Source: an uncultured Acetatifactor sp.
GTDB lineage: Bacteria; Bacillota; Clostridia; Lachnospirales; Lachnospiraceae
DNA: 48,036 nt
Direction: 5' to 3'
NCBI GenBank assembly: GCA_910589655.1
Contig: CAJUTJ010000154.1
Span: 1-48,036, forward strand
Both the position numbers and the translations under genes were made by a program. Below, piece after piece: positions 33,910 to 42,160 of the stretch (positions are counted from its first letter, which is position 1; each line of letters begins with the position of its first letter). Under the pieces are notes generated by a model. The model saw only the letters and a list, made by a program, of their open reading frames with translations, was not told the origin of the DNA and ran no database searches.

Positions 33910-34671
33910 CTATACTTTTGGGAACATTTTCTCAATCTCCTCGGCAGGGTAGGATATCAATACGGCCTTCTCCGGCCCGTAATAGACAAAAAAGCTGCCT
34001 GCTGCCGCCGCATGGGCATGTCCCTCCGTTATCACCTTTTTTATATCCTCCAAATCCTTTGCCCCACCGCAGGCAATGACGGGGATATCCACCGCTTCCG
34101 CAACACTTTGCACAAGACTGATATCATACCCTTTCATCCTGCCGTCACAGGAAATGGAATTTAGAAGGATCTCCCCCGCGCCAAGGCTCTCCGCATATTT
34201 TGCCGTTTCCACCGGACTTTTGTCCGTTACCGTAGTTCCGTCCTGAATATAACATTTGTATTTCCCCAATATGTCCCGTTTCACGTCGATGGAAGCTACT
34301 ATGCTCTGTGAGCCGGCATAAGCAACAGCCTCGCGGACCAGCGTCTCTTGGTTTATCAGGGCGGTATTCATAATAACCTTCTCATATCCGGCATGAAAGA
34401 TTTGTTCCACCTGCCTCATAGAAGTAATCCCGCCGCCGTAGCTGAGAGGTATAAAAGCCTCACCGGCTATTTCCTTCAGATATTCGATATCCGGAGCCTT
34501 GTTTTCCCGTGTGGCTGTGATATCCAAGATACATATCTCGTCCACCTCTTTGTTATTGAAGATACGCACGGTGTTTATGGGATCACCTAAGTACCTCGGA
34601 TTTTTAAAATTAATTGTTTTTACCAGCCCATGGTTTTTCAACAGCAGGCATGGAATCACTCTCGGCCGCAT
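33910..34671 (-). CDS. hisF: HisF-like synthase subunit of the acetamidino-sugar pathway
   Basis: 253 aa beta/alpha barrel with 'GDPINTVRIFNNKEVDE', 'LDITAT', 'YGGGITS' and 'ACGGA' phosphate-loop motifs of HisF. The HisF catalytic 'CLDVKDG' is 'CLLLKNH' here, so the first catalytic Asp is lost. With HisH and a WbpG-like protein next to it, this matches the P. aeruginosa O5 set in which WbpG, HisH2 and HisF2 convert a 3-acetamido group of a ManNAc3NAcA-type sugar into acetamidino. No other his gene is nearby, so histidine biosynthesis is unlikely. Confidence 0.8.
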   Translation of the reverse strand: MRPRVIPCLLLKNHGLVKTINFKNPRYLGDPINTVRIFNNKEVDEICILDITATRENKAPDIEYLKEIAGEAFIPLSYGGGITSMRQVEQIFHAGYEKVIMNTALINQETLVREAVAYAGSQSIVASIDVKRDILGKYKCYIQDGTTVTDKSPVETAKYAESLGAGEILLNSISCDGRMKGYDISLVQSVAEAVDIPVIACGGAKDLEDIKKVITEGHAHAAAAGSFFVYYGPEKAVLISYPAEEIEKMFPKV

Positions 34672-34691
34672 TTGATTTCCCCCGTTATGGC

Positions 34692-35300
34692 TTAGATTCT
34701 GATAAAATTGCCCAAAAGCTTCATTCCGTACTTATGGCTCTTTTCCGGATGGAACTGAACCCCGTACACGCACCCCTGCACTACGCCGGCGGCAAACTCA
34801 TAACCGTATTCACAGGTAAATAAAACATTCTCTTTCTTTTCACAGAGTGCATGATAGGAATGGACGAAATAGTACCTGTAGGTATCGTCTATCCCTTCCG
34901 TCAAGGGGTTTTCCCCCTCTGACCGGATATAATCCCAGCCCATATGCGGAATCTTCAGCTCTGAGTCCTCCCCGAACCGGAACCGGACGCTCCGGAAGGG
35001 TATCAGCCCCAGTCCCTTCTCCTGCCCTTCTTCACTGGCGCAGCCCAGAAGCTGCATCCCGAGGCAGATCCCCAGCAAGGGTTTCCCCTTCTCCACATGC
35101 CGGAAAATCGCTTGGTCAAATCCCCCGTCGCGTATTCTCCCGATGCCCACGTCAAAGGAACCCACACCCGGAAGAATCAATTTGTCCGCATTCTCCACCT
35201 CTTTTGCCTCGGAAAGGATACAGGAATCCGCCCCGGCTTTTTTCAGCATGTTTTTAATGGAAGCAATATTTCCCATCCCACAGTCTATAATCCCTATCAT
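34692..35300 (-). CDS. hisH: HisH-like glutaminase subunit of the acetamidino-sugar pathway
   Basis: 202 aa class I glutamine amidotransferase. Nucleophile Cys79 in 'LLGICLGMQLLG', and 'GVQFHPEKSH' gives the His and Glu of the triad. Oxyanion strand 'PGVGSFD' (44-50) is present. It would supply ammonia to the HisF-like and WbpG-like partners. Four bases separate its ATG from the upstream stop; 20 nt lie before the HisF-like gene. Confidence 0.85.
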   Translation of the reverse strand: MIGIIDCGMGNIASIKNMLKKAGADSCILSEAKEVENADKLILPGVGSFDVGIGRIRDGGFDQAIFRHVEKGKPLLGICLGMQLLGCASEEGQEKGLGLIPFRSVRFRFGEDSELKIPHMGWDYIRSEGENPLTEGIDDTYRYYFVHSYHALCEKKENVLFTCEYGYEFAAGVVQGCVYGVQFHPEKSHKYGMKLLGNFIRI

Positions 35301-35304
35301 CTTC

Positions 35305-36441
35305 TCACCTGAAATTCCGCTTTTCGATTCCCAACAATGTAGCTATCTTAATAAACATCCGCAGGATTTTGAAAGAATTCTTGTAATCCCGGTAAGTTTT
35401 GTTTTCTCCGGAAATGTACTTCCTCAATTCTTCTTTGGAGATCTCCAGCTTCTTGGCGATATACTCCAAATCTTCTTCTACCTGAGCGTCATCATAAGGT
35501 TTCTGCCGCAGCTCTTCCAGAGCCTCATCCCGGGTCATCTGTCCGGATAATATCAAGCTGGACAGATAACATTTCCTTTTGTCATAATTGAATTTCACGG
35601 GAAGATAATACCCTTCATAAAATCTGGTGAATACATTTTCATAATGTTTATTCTTGTATGCTTCCCAGCCAAACTCACTCTCCAGAAACTTCAAAACCTC
35701 TTCCTTGTCATAGGGAACGTAATCCAAAGGTTTCACCACTTTCATTCCCCGGATATAGCGGTAATATATTCTGTTCTTCAACATGCCGCACAAAGGCATG
35801 GTTTTCAAAGGGATGGATCCGAACTTCCTATGCACATCCTTAATAAAACGCATATCGTTAACATACGTCCACTCATAAGGCGGTTTTACCCCTTCCGTGG
35901 CATTGTTGCCCCCGGTGAAAATGTATTTGACGCCATGTTTTATAGCATAGTTATATACTCCCGCAAAGATCACATGATCCTGAGGCAGATCCTGATAGGG
36001 CACCTGCGACTTTAGGAATGCCAGCTGTAAATCCCGCATTTCCTCCCAATTTACCACCTCGGTATAGAGATCCAGCTTCAGCTTTTTGACAATCCGCTCT
36101 ATGTTCTCTACCGCCACATTCAGGTTCCAGCCGGTGTCCACAGAGACCAGCAGCGGATTCAGCCCCATTTTTACTTTTACGATATAGCACAGGTAAGAAC
36201 TGTCCACACCGCCGCTGAACCCGATAATGCAGTTATACTTTTTCCCTTTTGTCTCTTTTTTTATTTTTTCCGCAATCTTCAGCAGTTCTTTTTCCCCCTC
36301 TGCATCGGGATGCCAGCTGGGCAGAATCGTGTTGTAATAATTATTACAGAAATCACATTTTCCGGTCTCGTCAAAAACAATCTGCGGATCCGTGGTGTCC
36401 ATAACACAGTTGGTACATATTTGATAATCTCTCGTCTTCAT
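35305..36441 (-). CDS. wbpG: N-acetyl sugar amidotransferase (WbpG-like)
   Basis: 378 aa. N-terminal Cys pairs 'CTNCVMD' and 'CDFCNNYY' (zinc site), then the PP-loop 'IIGFSGGVDSSYL' near 95-107 that adenylates the substrate, and 'GGNNATEG'. This is the TIGR03573-type family including P. aeruginosa WbpG and relatives in pseudaminic/legionaminic acid amidination. No nonulosonic acid genes occur here, while the diamino-uronic acid genes do, so the substrate is probably the 3-acetamido group of that sugar. Start ATG lies 9 nt after the upstream stop. Confidence 0.85.
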   Translation of the reverse strand: MKTRDYQICTNCVMDTTDPQIVFDETGKCDFCNNYYNTILPSWHPDAEGEKELLKIAEKIKKETKGKKYNCIIGFSGGVDSSYLCYIVKVKMGLNPLLVSVDTGWNLNVAVENIERIVKKLKLDLYTEVVNWEEMRDLQLAFLKSQVPYQDLPQDHVIFAGVYNYAIKHGVKYIFTGGNNATEGVKPPYEWTYVNDMRFIKDVHRKFGSIPLKTMPLCGMLKNRIYYRYIRGMKVVKPLDYVPYDKEEVLKFLESEFGWEAYKNKHYENVFTRFYEGYYLPVKFNYDKRKCYLSSLILSGQMTRDEALEELRQKPYDDAQVEEDLEYIAKKLEISKEELRKYISGENKTYRDYKNSFKILRMFIKIATLLGIEKRNFR

Positions 36442-36450
36442 TTATGCTCC

Positions 36451-38568
36451 TTACTTCCCCAGCGCCTTCAGCAGCAGATCATGTGCGGTAAACGCGTCCC
36501 GGATCGCCTGATTCTTCTTGCCTTTCCTCAGGACATCATGGATATATATATACTCACTCTTCACGCCCTTGTCCTGTTTAAGCTTCACCTTTGAAGTCCT
36601 CACACTTCCGTAGTGGTTCAGGCGGATATAATTGATCAGCTCATACACGGAGCCGTTGGCAAACACCCGCAGCTGCTCTTTGGGGTATTTCTTGGATCCC
36701 ATGGAGGTGTAAATAATATTAGCAATGGCGCCGGATTCGAACCGAAGGGCAATATTGCAGTTATCCTTCTGTGTATAGGCGTCATTTTGCGCAAAGGTTA
36801 CGCTTACATCAGTTAAAGGACTTCCGTCCAGATACTGTATGGTGTCGATAAAGTGGCAGGCTTCTCCGATAATTCTCCCCCCGCCTACCTTCTCGTCATG
36901 TACCCAGTGACCCTCGGGGATAAATCCTGCATTGGCAATATAATGATAAATGGCAGGAACCTTATCCGTTTTCACTTGAGATTTAATCTGTCTGACTAGA
37001 GGGGCATGTCTTCTGTTCAGCCCGCAGAACAGTTCTCCCTTGGATCCTTCGTAGGCCGCTTTTATATCGTTCAGTTCCTCACCGGACAGGCATAAGGGTT
37101 TCTCGCAATAGACATGCTTTCCATGCTGTAATGCTTCCACGATAAATTTAGCATGTGAATTATGCCCCGTAGAAATTACAATCAGCTCGATTTCCTCGTC
37201 CTCCAGCAATTTCTTGTAATCATTTGTCAGATAGCGGAAGGGAATATTATCGTTTGCCTGTGCCGCATTGATGCCCCCGGTGGTGGCCATCCCCACAAAT
37301 TCATACAGATTTGTCTCTTTCATAATAGGAAGAAGAGTGGTTTTGGCAAAGTTACCCGCACCAATAATCCCTATTTTTATTTTGTCCGATGCATGGGATG
37401 AGGAACCGGTTTTATCCGTTAACGCAACGGTATCCTTGAACTTATCCTTCCCCTCGGAATATTGAAGAAGAATCCCGATATACCTTTTCTTCTCCTTGTT
37501 TGTGGTAATCATCTCATATGCTTCTTCCGCATTCTCAAAGGGGATTACATGAGTAATCAAGTCAGATACGGACATTCTGTCCTCCGCCAGCAGCCGGATA
37601 TATTCTTCCATGTTTCTGCCTTCCGTGAAACGGACATGTCCCAAAGGATAATCTACGCCCTTTTCTTCATAGTTCGGGTCATACCGGCCCGGCCCGTATG
37701 ATCTGGCAATGGTGAATGTCAGCTCTTTCTGATAATAGGGTCTGCGGTCAATGTTCATCTGGGTGACGCCAATCATACAAATAACCGCCCGGTCCCTTGT
37801 AATAGAAGCGGCCAGATCCATGGGTGCATTGGAGTCCGCAGCGGCAGTAATAATGACCTTATCTACGCCCCTTCCCATGGTCAGGGATTTGGTTATGTCT
37901 TCCGCATTTTCATCATTGGAATTGATAAACGCTTTGATTCTTGTCCCCTCAAGTCTTTTGTCCACCACGTCATAGGCTATCACGTTACATCCGTAGGCAT
38001 TTAATATCCTTGATACAATGTGACCCAGCAGCCCCAGACCGATAACGCCTACGGTTTCCCCCGGAACTACCTTTGCCTGATGGATCCCCTCCAGCGCAAT
38101 TCCGCCTAAAGCGCATAATGCCCCTTGCTTATAATCCTTCAGGGCTTCGGGTATCTTAACGATCAGATTCTGGTTTACCCTGTTGACCTCGCAGTGATAT
38201 GCCTGTCCTGCCATGGCAACCAGATCGCCCTTCAATACTTTAGTAACTCCCTTCCCGCATTCCAGCACACGTCCCACTGCCGAATATCCCATGGGCATGG
38301 GCTCGTTCAATTTATTAAAAGCAGACTCCAATGTGGTCACAATGCCGTCCGTGGACATTTTTTCCAGCACCTTCTGCACCTGATCGGGTCTTTCCAGAGC
38401 CTTCTGAATCAGATTCTTTCCTCCAAAGGAAGTTAATCCCCTTTCCGTTCCCGCACTGACCGCGGAATACAGGGTCTCCACCAATACATAGTTTTCCTTT
38501 ACTGTGGGCTTGGGGCTTTCGAGGAGTTTAACGCTTCCGTCATTTACCATTAAAAATAGCTGTTTCAT
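36451..38568 (-). CDS. two-domain oxidoreductase (zinc-type dehydrogenase + Gfo/Idh/MocA)
   Basis: 705 aa. Residues 1-355 are a medium-chain dehydrogenase/reductase-like domain with the Rossmann 'GVIGLGLLGHI' near 170; the classic catalytic zinc ligands are not obvious. Residues about 390-705 are a Gfo/Idh/MocA domain with 'IGIIGAGNFAK' and 'EKPLCLSGEE' (catalytic Lys). This fusion is regularly found next to heparinase II/III-like proteins, wecB and wecC in polysaccharide loci, as here. The reaction is not known to me; oxidation/reduction of a sugar in the repeat unit is likely. Confidence 0.8.
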   Translation of the reverse strand: MKQLFLMVNDGSVKLLESPKPTVKENYVLVETLYSAVSAGTERGLTSFGGKNLIQKALERPDQVQKVLEKMSTDGIVTTLESAFNKLNEPMPMGYSAVGRVLECGKGVTKVLKGDLVAMAGQAYHCEVNRVNQNLIVKIPEALKDYKQGALCALGGIALEGIHQAKVVPGETVGVIGLGLLGHIVSRILNAYGCNVIAYDVVDKRLEGTRIKAFINSNDENAEDITKSLTMGRGVDKVIITAAADSNAPMDLAASITRDRAVICMIGVTQMNIDRRPYYQKELTFTIARSYGPGRYDPNYEEKGVDYPLGHVRFTEGRNMEEYIRLLAEDRMSVSDLITHVIPFENAEEAYEMITTNKEKKRYIGILLQYSEGKDKFKDTVALTDKTGSSSHASDKIKIGIIGAGNFAKTTLLPIMKETNLYEFVGMATTGGINAAQANDNIPFRYLTNDYKKLLEDEEIELIVISTGHNSHAKFIVEALQHGKHVYCEKPLCLSGEELNDIKAAYEGSKGELFCGLNRRHAPLVRQIKSQVKTDKVPAIYHYIANAGFIPEGHWVHDEKVGGGRIIGEACHFIDTIQYLDGSPLTDVSVTFAQNDAYTQKDNCNIALRFESGAIANIIYTSMGSKKYPKEQLRVFANGSVYELINYIRLNHYGSVRTSKVKLKQDKGVKSEYIYIHDVLRKGKKNQAIRDAFTAHDLLLKALGK

Positions 38569-38614
38569 TTTCTTCCTTCTTCTTTCTTCTTATATAGAAT
38601 GGCAGTCCGCCATA

Positions 38615-39733
38615 TTAACATTCTCCGCTGTCCTTATATAATTCTTTTTCTAATATATCTGCAATCCGTCTGCACGCGGTTCCGTCCCCGTATGGATTAG
38701 ATGCCGTGCTCATCTTCCGGTATTCTTCCTGATTCTCCAGCAGCAGCTTGAAATTCTCATACAGAGTTTCTTCCACGGTTCCTACCAGCTTCAGGGTGCC
38801 GGCATCTATTCCCTCGGGCCGCTCAGTAGTATCCCGCATTACGAGAACCGGTTTCCCCAGAGAAGGAGCCTCTTCCTGAATTCCGCCGCTATCCGTGAGT
38901 ATCATATAGCTTTGATTTAGGAAATTATGAAAATCAATCACCTCTAAAGGTTCCATCATGTGTATTCTGTCACTGTCCCCCAGCTCCTCTTTTGCAACCT
39001 CCCGAACCGCGGGGTTCATATGAATGGGATAAATTGCCTTTACGTCGGGATGTTCGTCTATAATTCTCCGGATTGCCCGGAACATATGCCGCATGGGCTC
39101 ACCCAGATTCTCCCGTCTGTGTGCGGTAATCATAATCAGACGGCTGCCCGCCGCCCAATCCAATTCCGGGTGGGTATATCCGTCCCTGACGGTGGTCTTC
39201 AACGCGTCGATTGCCGTATTGCCGGTGACGAAAATTGTCTCCGGCTCTTTTCCCTCTCTCAGCAGATTTTCTTTTGCCTTCCCGGTAGGCGCAAAATGGT
39301 ATCTTGCAATAATGCCCACCGCCTGACGGTTGAACTCCTCCGGATAGGGCGAGTAAAGGTCGTATGTCCGCAAACCTGCTTCCACATGCCCAACCGGAAT
39401 CTGCAGGTAAAAACAGGCCAGCGCTGCGGAAAAGGTTGTGGAGGTATCCCCGTGAACCAACACCACGTCGGGTTTCTCCTCTTCCAGAACATTCCGGATT
39501 CCTTCCAGAATACCGGCAGTTACGTCGAACAATGTCTGCTTATCCTTCATGACGGACAGATCATAATCCGGCATGACATGAAATACTTCCAAAACCTGAT
39601 CCAACATCTGCCTATGCTGTCCTGTCACACAGACAACGGTCTTCAGTTTTTCATGCTTCTTTAATTCGTTCACCAGAGGGCACATTTTAATGGCTTCCGG
39701 ACGTGTGCCGAATATCAGCATTACCTTTTTCAT
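38615..39733 (-). CDS. wecB: UDP-N-acetylglucosamine 2-epimerase
   Basis: 372 aa from the ATG at 39733 (GGGAG upstream). 'IFGTRPEAIKMCPLV' (4-18), 'VHGDTSTTFSAALA', 'HVEAGLRTYD' and 'TDSGGIQEEAPSLGKPVLVMRDTTERPEG' are the standard WecB blocks. It converts UDP-GlcNAc to UDP-ManNAc, the substrate of WecC encoded two genes upstream. The frame extends to TTG 39769 through a hairpin, but that part is a copy of an intercistronic element. It might also serve as epimerase on the diamino-uronic acid, since no separate WbpI is seen. Confidence 0.9.
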   Translation of the reverse strand: MKKVMLIFGTRPEAIKMCPLVNELKKHEKLKTVVCVTGQHRQMLDQVLEVFHVMPDYDLSVMKDKQTLFDVTAGILEGIRNVLEEEKPDVVLVHGDTSTTFSAALACFYLQIPVGHVEAGLRTYDLYSPYPEEFNRQAVGIIARYHFAPTGKAKENLLREGKEPETIFVTGNTAIDALKTTVRDGYTHPELDWAAGSRLIMITAHRRENLGEPMRHMFRAIRRIIDEHPDVKAIYPIHMNPAVREVAKEELGDSDRIHMMEPLEVIDFHNFLNQSYMILTDSGGIQEEAPSLGKPVLVMRDTTERPEGIDAGTLKLVGTVEETLYENFKLLLENQEEYRKMSTASNPYGDGTACRRIADILEKELYKDSGEC

Positions 39734-39789
39734 ACTAACTCCCATCCGCCCGCTTTGGCGGGCACTCAAATCAGGATTGTGAAATGCTC
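39731..39789 (-). promoter_or_regulatory. family A hairpin/initiation element before wecB
   Basis: Minus strand: GCATTTCACAATCCTGATTTG, stem GCCCGC-CAAA-GCGGGC (39748-39763), GGATGGGAGTTAGT, then the wecB ATG. Near-identical to the element before the flippase gene (25052-25108). The adjacent upstream copy (39795-39855) has a different stem. Confidence 0.7.
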
Positions 39790-39797
39790 TTTTTCAC
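39771..39797 (-). other. eight-codon mini frame (MKKSISQS) between two hairpin elements
   Basis: GTG start with GGAGG (39803-39807) six bases upstream; ends TGA at 39771. Its first codons (MKK) echo the start of wecB, and its end (S-x-x-Q-S, stop) echoes the C-terminus STLQS of the GT4 ending at 43874. It looks like a leader peptide or the scar of a deleted gene. Confidence 0.45.
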
Positions 39798-39865
39798 ATT
39801 AACCTCCATGATTCCGCTCTGCGGAATCTTAAATCCGAATGAGAAATGCCGTACCCATTACGGCA
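39795..39865 (-). other. family A hairpin element, diverged copy, plus stem over the acyltransferase stop
   Basis: TGCCGTA/TACGGCA stem (39847-39865) spans the TAA of the acyltransferase. Then GGCATTTCTCATTCGGATTT, AA, an 8-bp stem GATTCCGC-AGA-GCGGAATC (39810-39828), ATGGAGGTTAAT and GTGAAAAAG. The flanks match the copy at 39731-39789 while the stem bases differ and still pair. Confidence 0.6.
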
Positions 39866-40910
39866 GGCTTTCACCCGTTTTGCAGATTGTCTTCTCTCCC
39901 ACAAGCCGGGGGAAACTCCTTTTCAGAAGTGCCGTTATGGTAAAATGGGAAATCACCAAGCAGCCCATGGAGAAGGCTACTACTTGGAAGGGATTCTCTA
40001 AATTGCAGGTTCCTCCCAGCATCTCCACGATACTTTGCAAACCGTCCTTAATAATCCATTCCGTACCGCAAAAGATCAACGTTTCCGAGCCAAGCTTTCC
40101 CAGAAAGCCCCACTTCCAATATTTTGCAATCAATATACTGACAAAAATCATATTTAAGGCTATTGCGATATCCCATCCATATAAAGCAATCAGAAAAAGC
40201 GGTTTAAACTTTATAAGGTATATAACCTGCGATACTAAGTGCCCTTTCTGGAAAAATGTCAGGCATGCCAGTACCACACTGCATATCACCGCCACGCCAA
40301 AAACGGCTTTCCCGGCGGCGCTTAGACGAAACACTTCAAAATCTTTTATATATTTGTACAACAGGCTCCCCAGCGCAAAATAGATAAAATACAACAATAC
40401 GCAGTCCAAACTCAGTAAAATGTGCGCCTGTATCTTCAATAAACAAAACACTGCATAGAAAAGCACACCCACAAACACTAACAGCCTCCGGCTGCGGAAG
40501 ACTCTATAAAGCAATTCATACAACACTTCCATGAAAAACAGGCACGGGAAAAACCACATACTCCCAAAGTAGTCCATGTTGCTTCTGATACCGGAAAAGC
40601 TTTTAAACATAAGTAAAAAGGTATGGAAATCCAGATTATAAAGCAATACTCCGAAAACAATGTTCAAAAGTCCCAGAAACAGATAGGGGATAACCAGCGT
40701 ATTTACCTTTTTCTTTATATATTCCCCGGTAGTATACCTGCCGGAACAATTGGCAAAAAAGCCACTCACAAAGAAGAAGAGCGGCACGTGGTAAGTAAAA
40801 ACAAATTCATACAACCACCCCCCCCACTCGTAAAAATGACCTATATATATAGCCAGCATTCCCCAGAATTTCAACCGGTCTACCCATTGCTCTCGCTTAC
40901 TCACTGCCAA
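39858..40910 (-). CDS. acyltransferase family 3 (fucose 4-O-acetylase-like) with in-frame G8 tract
   Basis: 350 aa, about ten membrane helices. 'WVDRLKFWGMLAIYIGHFYEWGGWLYEF' features at 9-36 include the His of the catalytic helix, followed by 'FTYHVPLFFFVSGFF', the acyltransferase-3 core. Residues 29-32 (Trp-Gly-Gly-Trp) are written with eight G, open in this allele (ON); a slip would end the protein near its start. It would O-acetylate a sugar of the polymer at the membrane. Twenty nt separate it from wecC; its 3' end lies in a hairpin. Confidence 0.85.
   Translation of the reverse strand: MAVSKREQWVDRLKFWGMLAIYIGHFYEWGGWLYEFVFTYHVPLFFFVSGFFANCSGRYTTGEYIKKKVNTLVIPYLFLGLLNIVFGVLLYNLDFHTFLLMFKSFSGIRSNMDYFGSMWFFPCLFFMEVLYELLYRVFRSRRLLVFVGVLFYAVFCLLKIQAHILLSLDCVLLYFIYFALGSLLYKYIKDFEVFRLSAAGKAVFGVAVICSVVLACLTFFQKGHLVSQVIYLIKFKPLFLIALYGWDIAIALNMIFVSILIAKYWKWGFLGKLGSETLIFCGTEWIIKDGLQSIVEMLGGTCNLENPFQVVAFSMGCLVISHFTITALLKRSFPRLVGEKTICKTGESLP
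40818..40825 (-). repeat. G8 homopolymer in acyltransferase gene (in frame)
   Basis: C8 on the plus strand; coding GAG TGG GGG GGG TGG. Located 85 nt into the gene, so a one-base slip abolishes nearly the whole protein. Confidence 0.9.
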
Positions 40911-40930
40911 ATCCTCATTCTGTTTTTTAA

Positions 40931-42160
40931 CTACAGCTTGTACACCGTATCCGCCATGTCACATACAATGCCTCTGGTATCCAATATCACTTTTCCTGCA
41001 AGTTTTCGTAAGTTCTGCTTGATTTCGTCATGCCCTACCATCAGCACCACAAGGTCAATATTCTCCAGAAACTCATCCAAGTCATGATATTGGTTGGGAA
41101 CTATATCGCCGGTAATGTAAGGGTCATATACCTTTACCAGATTGCCGCACAGATGCTTTTCCATGCTTTCCAGCATCTGTAAAGTAGGGCTTTCCCGCAT
41201 ATCATCCACGTTTTCTTTGTAGGTGAGTCCGTACAGCCCGACTCTGCCCACATCGGTCATGCCCCGCTCCTTCATAATATTGTGAACCCGTTCCAGCACA
41301 AATTCCGGCATGGAATCGTTAATCTTTCTTGCCGCCAATATGATATTGGCAAGACCCGGATAATCCCCCACCAGAAACCAAGGGTCAACGGAAATACAAT
41401 GGCCTCCCACTCCCGGTCCCGGCTGTAAAATATTTACTCTGGGATGCTTATTGGCAATCCGGATAATCTCATATACATCCATGTTGTCCGAACGGCAGAT
41501 TTTAGCCAGCTCGTTCGCATAAGCAATGTTGATATCCCGGAATGTATTTTCTACCACCTTTGTCATCTCGGCAGTGCGGATATCCGTGACCACAATTTCA
41601 CCCTGACAGAAAGATGCATAGACTTCCTTCACTTTTTCTCCTATCTCTCTGTCATCCGCTCCGATTGTCCTTGAATTATGCACCAGTTCATATACCATGT
41701 TTCCGGGTATAATTCTCTCAGGCGCATGTACAAGGTTAATATCTTTACCGATGACGTAACCCTTTTCCGTAACTAAGGGTCTCACATGTCTATCCATGGT
41801 TCCCGGAGAAATGGTAGACTCTATTACAATCGTGGCCCCTTTCGGACATACCGCCAGCACCGCCTCCACGGCTTTCTCCACATAGGAAGCATCCACTTTC
41901 TTGCTCTTTTCGTCATAGGGCGTGGGGACGGATACAATGTATAGATCCGTTTCCTGATATCGGTCGGAAAATTGAATTCCCGCCTTCACTGCCTGCTCAA
42001 ACAATTCGTCCAGCCCGTCTTCTTTAAAGGTGGTTTTGCCTCCTTTGAGCGTCTCCACCAGCTGTGTGTTATAGTCCGTACCCACCACCTGCACACCGTG
42101 GCTGGCCAGCATTAAGGCCGTGGGCAGGCCGATATATCCCAATCCTACTACGTTTACCAT
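40931..42160 (-). CDS. wecC: UDP-N-acetyl-D-mannosamine dehydrogenase
   Basis: 409 aa. 'VVGLGYIGLPTALMLASHG' Rossmann start (4-22), 'ESTISPGT', 'HAPERIIPGN' and 'GPGVGGHCISVDPWF' with the catalytic Cys; the 'ISVDPWF' form marks the ManNAc branch. Makes UDP-ManNAcA from the WecB product. ATG overlaps the heparinase-like stop (TGGTAA); ribosome site GGGGGA. It is distinct from the WbpA-like enzyme at 22521-23834. Confidence 0.9.
   Translation of the reverse strand: MVNVVGLGYIGLPTALMLASHGVQVVGTDYNTQLVETLKGGKTTFKEDGLDELFEQAVKAGIQFSDRYQETDLYIVSVPTPYDEKSKKVDASYVEKAVEAVLAVCPKGATIVIESTISPGTMDRHVRPLVTEKGYVIGKDINLVHAPERIIPGNMVYELVHNSRTIGADDREIGEKVKEVYASFCQGEIVVTDIRTAEMTKVVENTFRDINIAYANELAKICRSDNMDVYEIIRIANKHPRVNILQPGPGVGGHCISVDPWFLVGDYPGLANIILAARKINDSMPEFVLERVHNIMKERGMTDVGRVGLYGLTYKENVDDMRESPTLQMLESMEKHLCGNLVKVYDPYITGDIVPNQYHDLDEFLENIDLVVLMVGHDEIKQNLRKLAGKVILDTRGIVCDMADTVYKL

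Noticed and set aside
33910..35300. Histidine biosynthesis operon (hisH, hisF)
   Set aside because: No other his gene is present, the first HisF catalytic Asp is replaced, and a WbpG-like gene is adjacent, which fits the amidino-sugar pathway.
36539..36552. (TA)n dinucleotide repeat as another switch
   Set aside because: Only about five units, in frame and inside conserved coding sequence (as is the short one near 40845); too short to expect frequent slippage.
39748..39763. Intrinsic terminator GCCCGC/GCGGGC
   Set aside because: The stem lies 5' of a ribosome site and start codon and is not followed by a U-tract.
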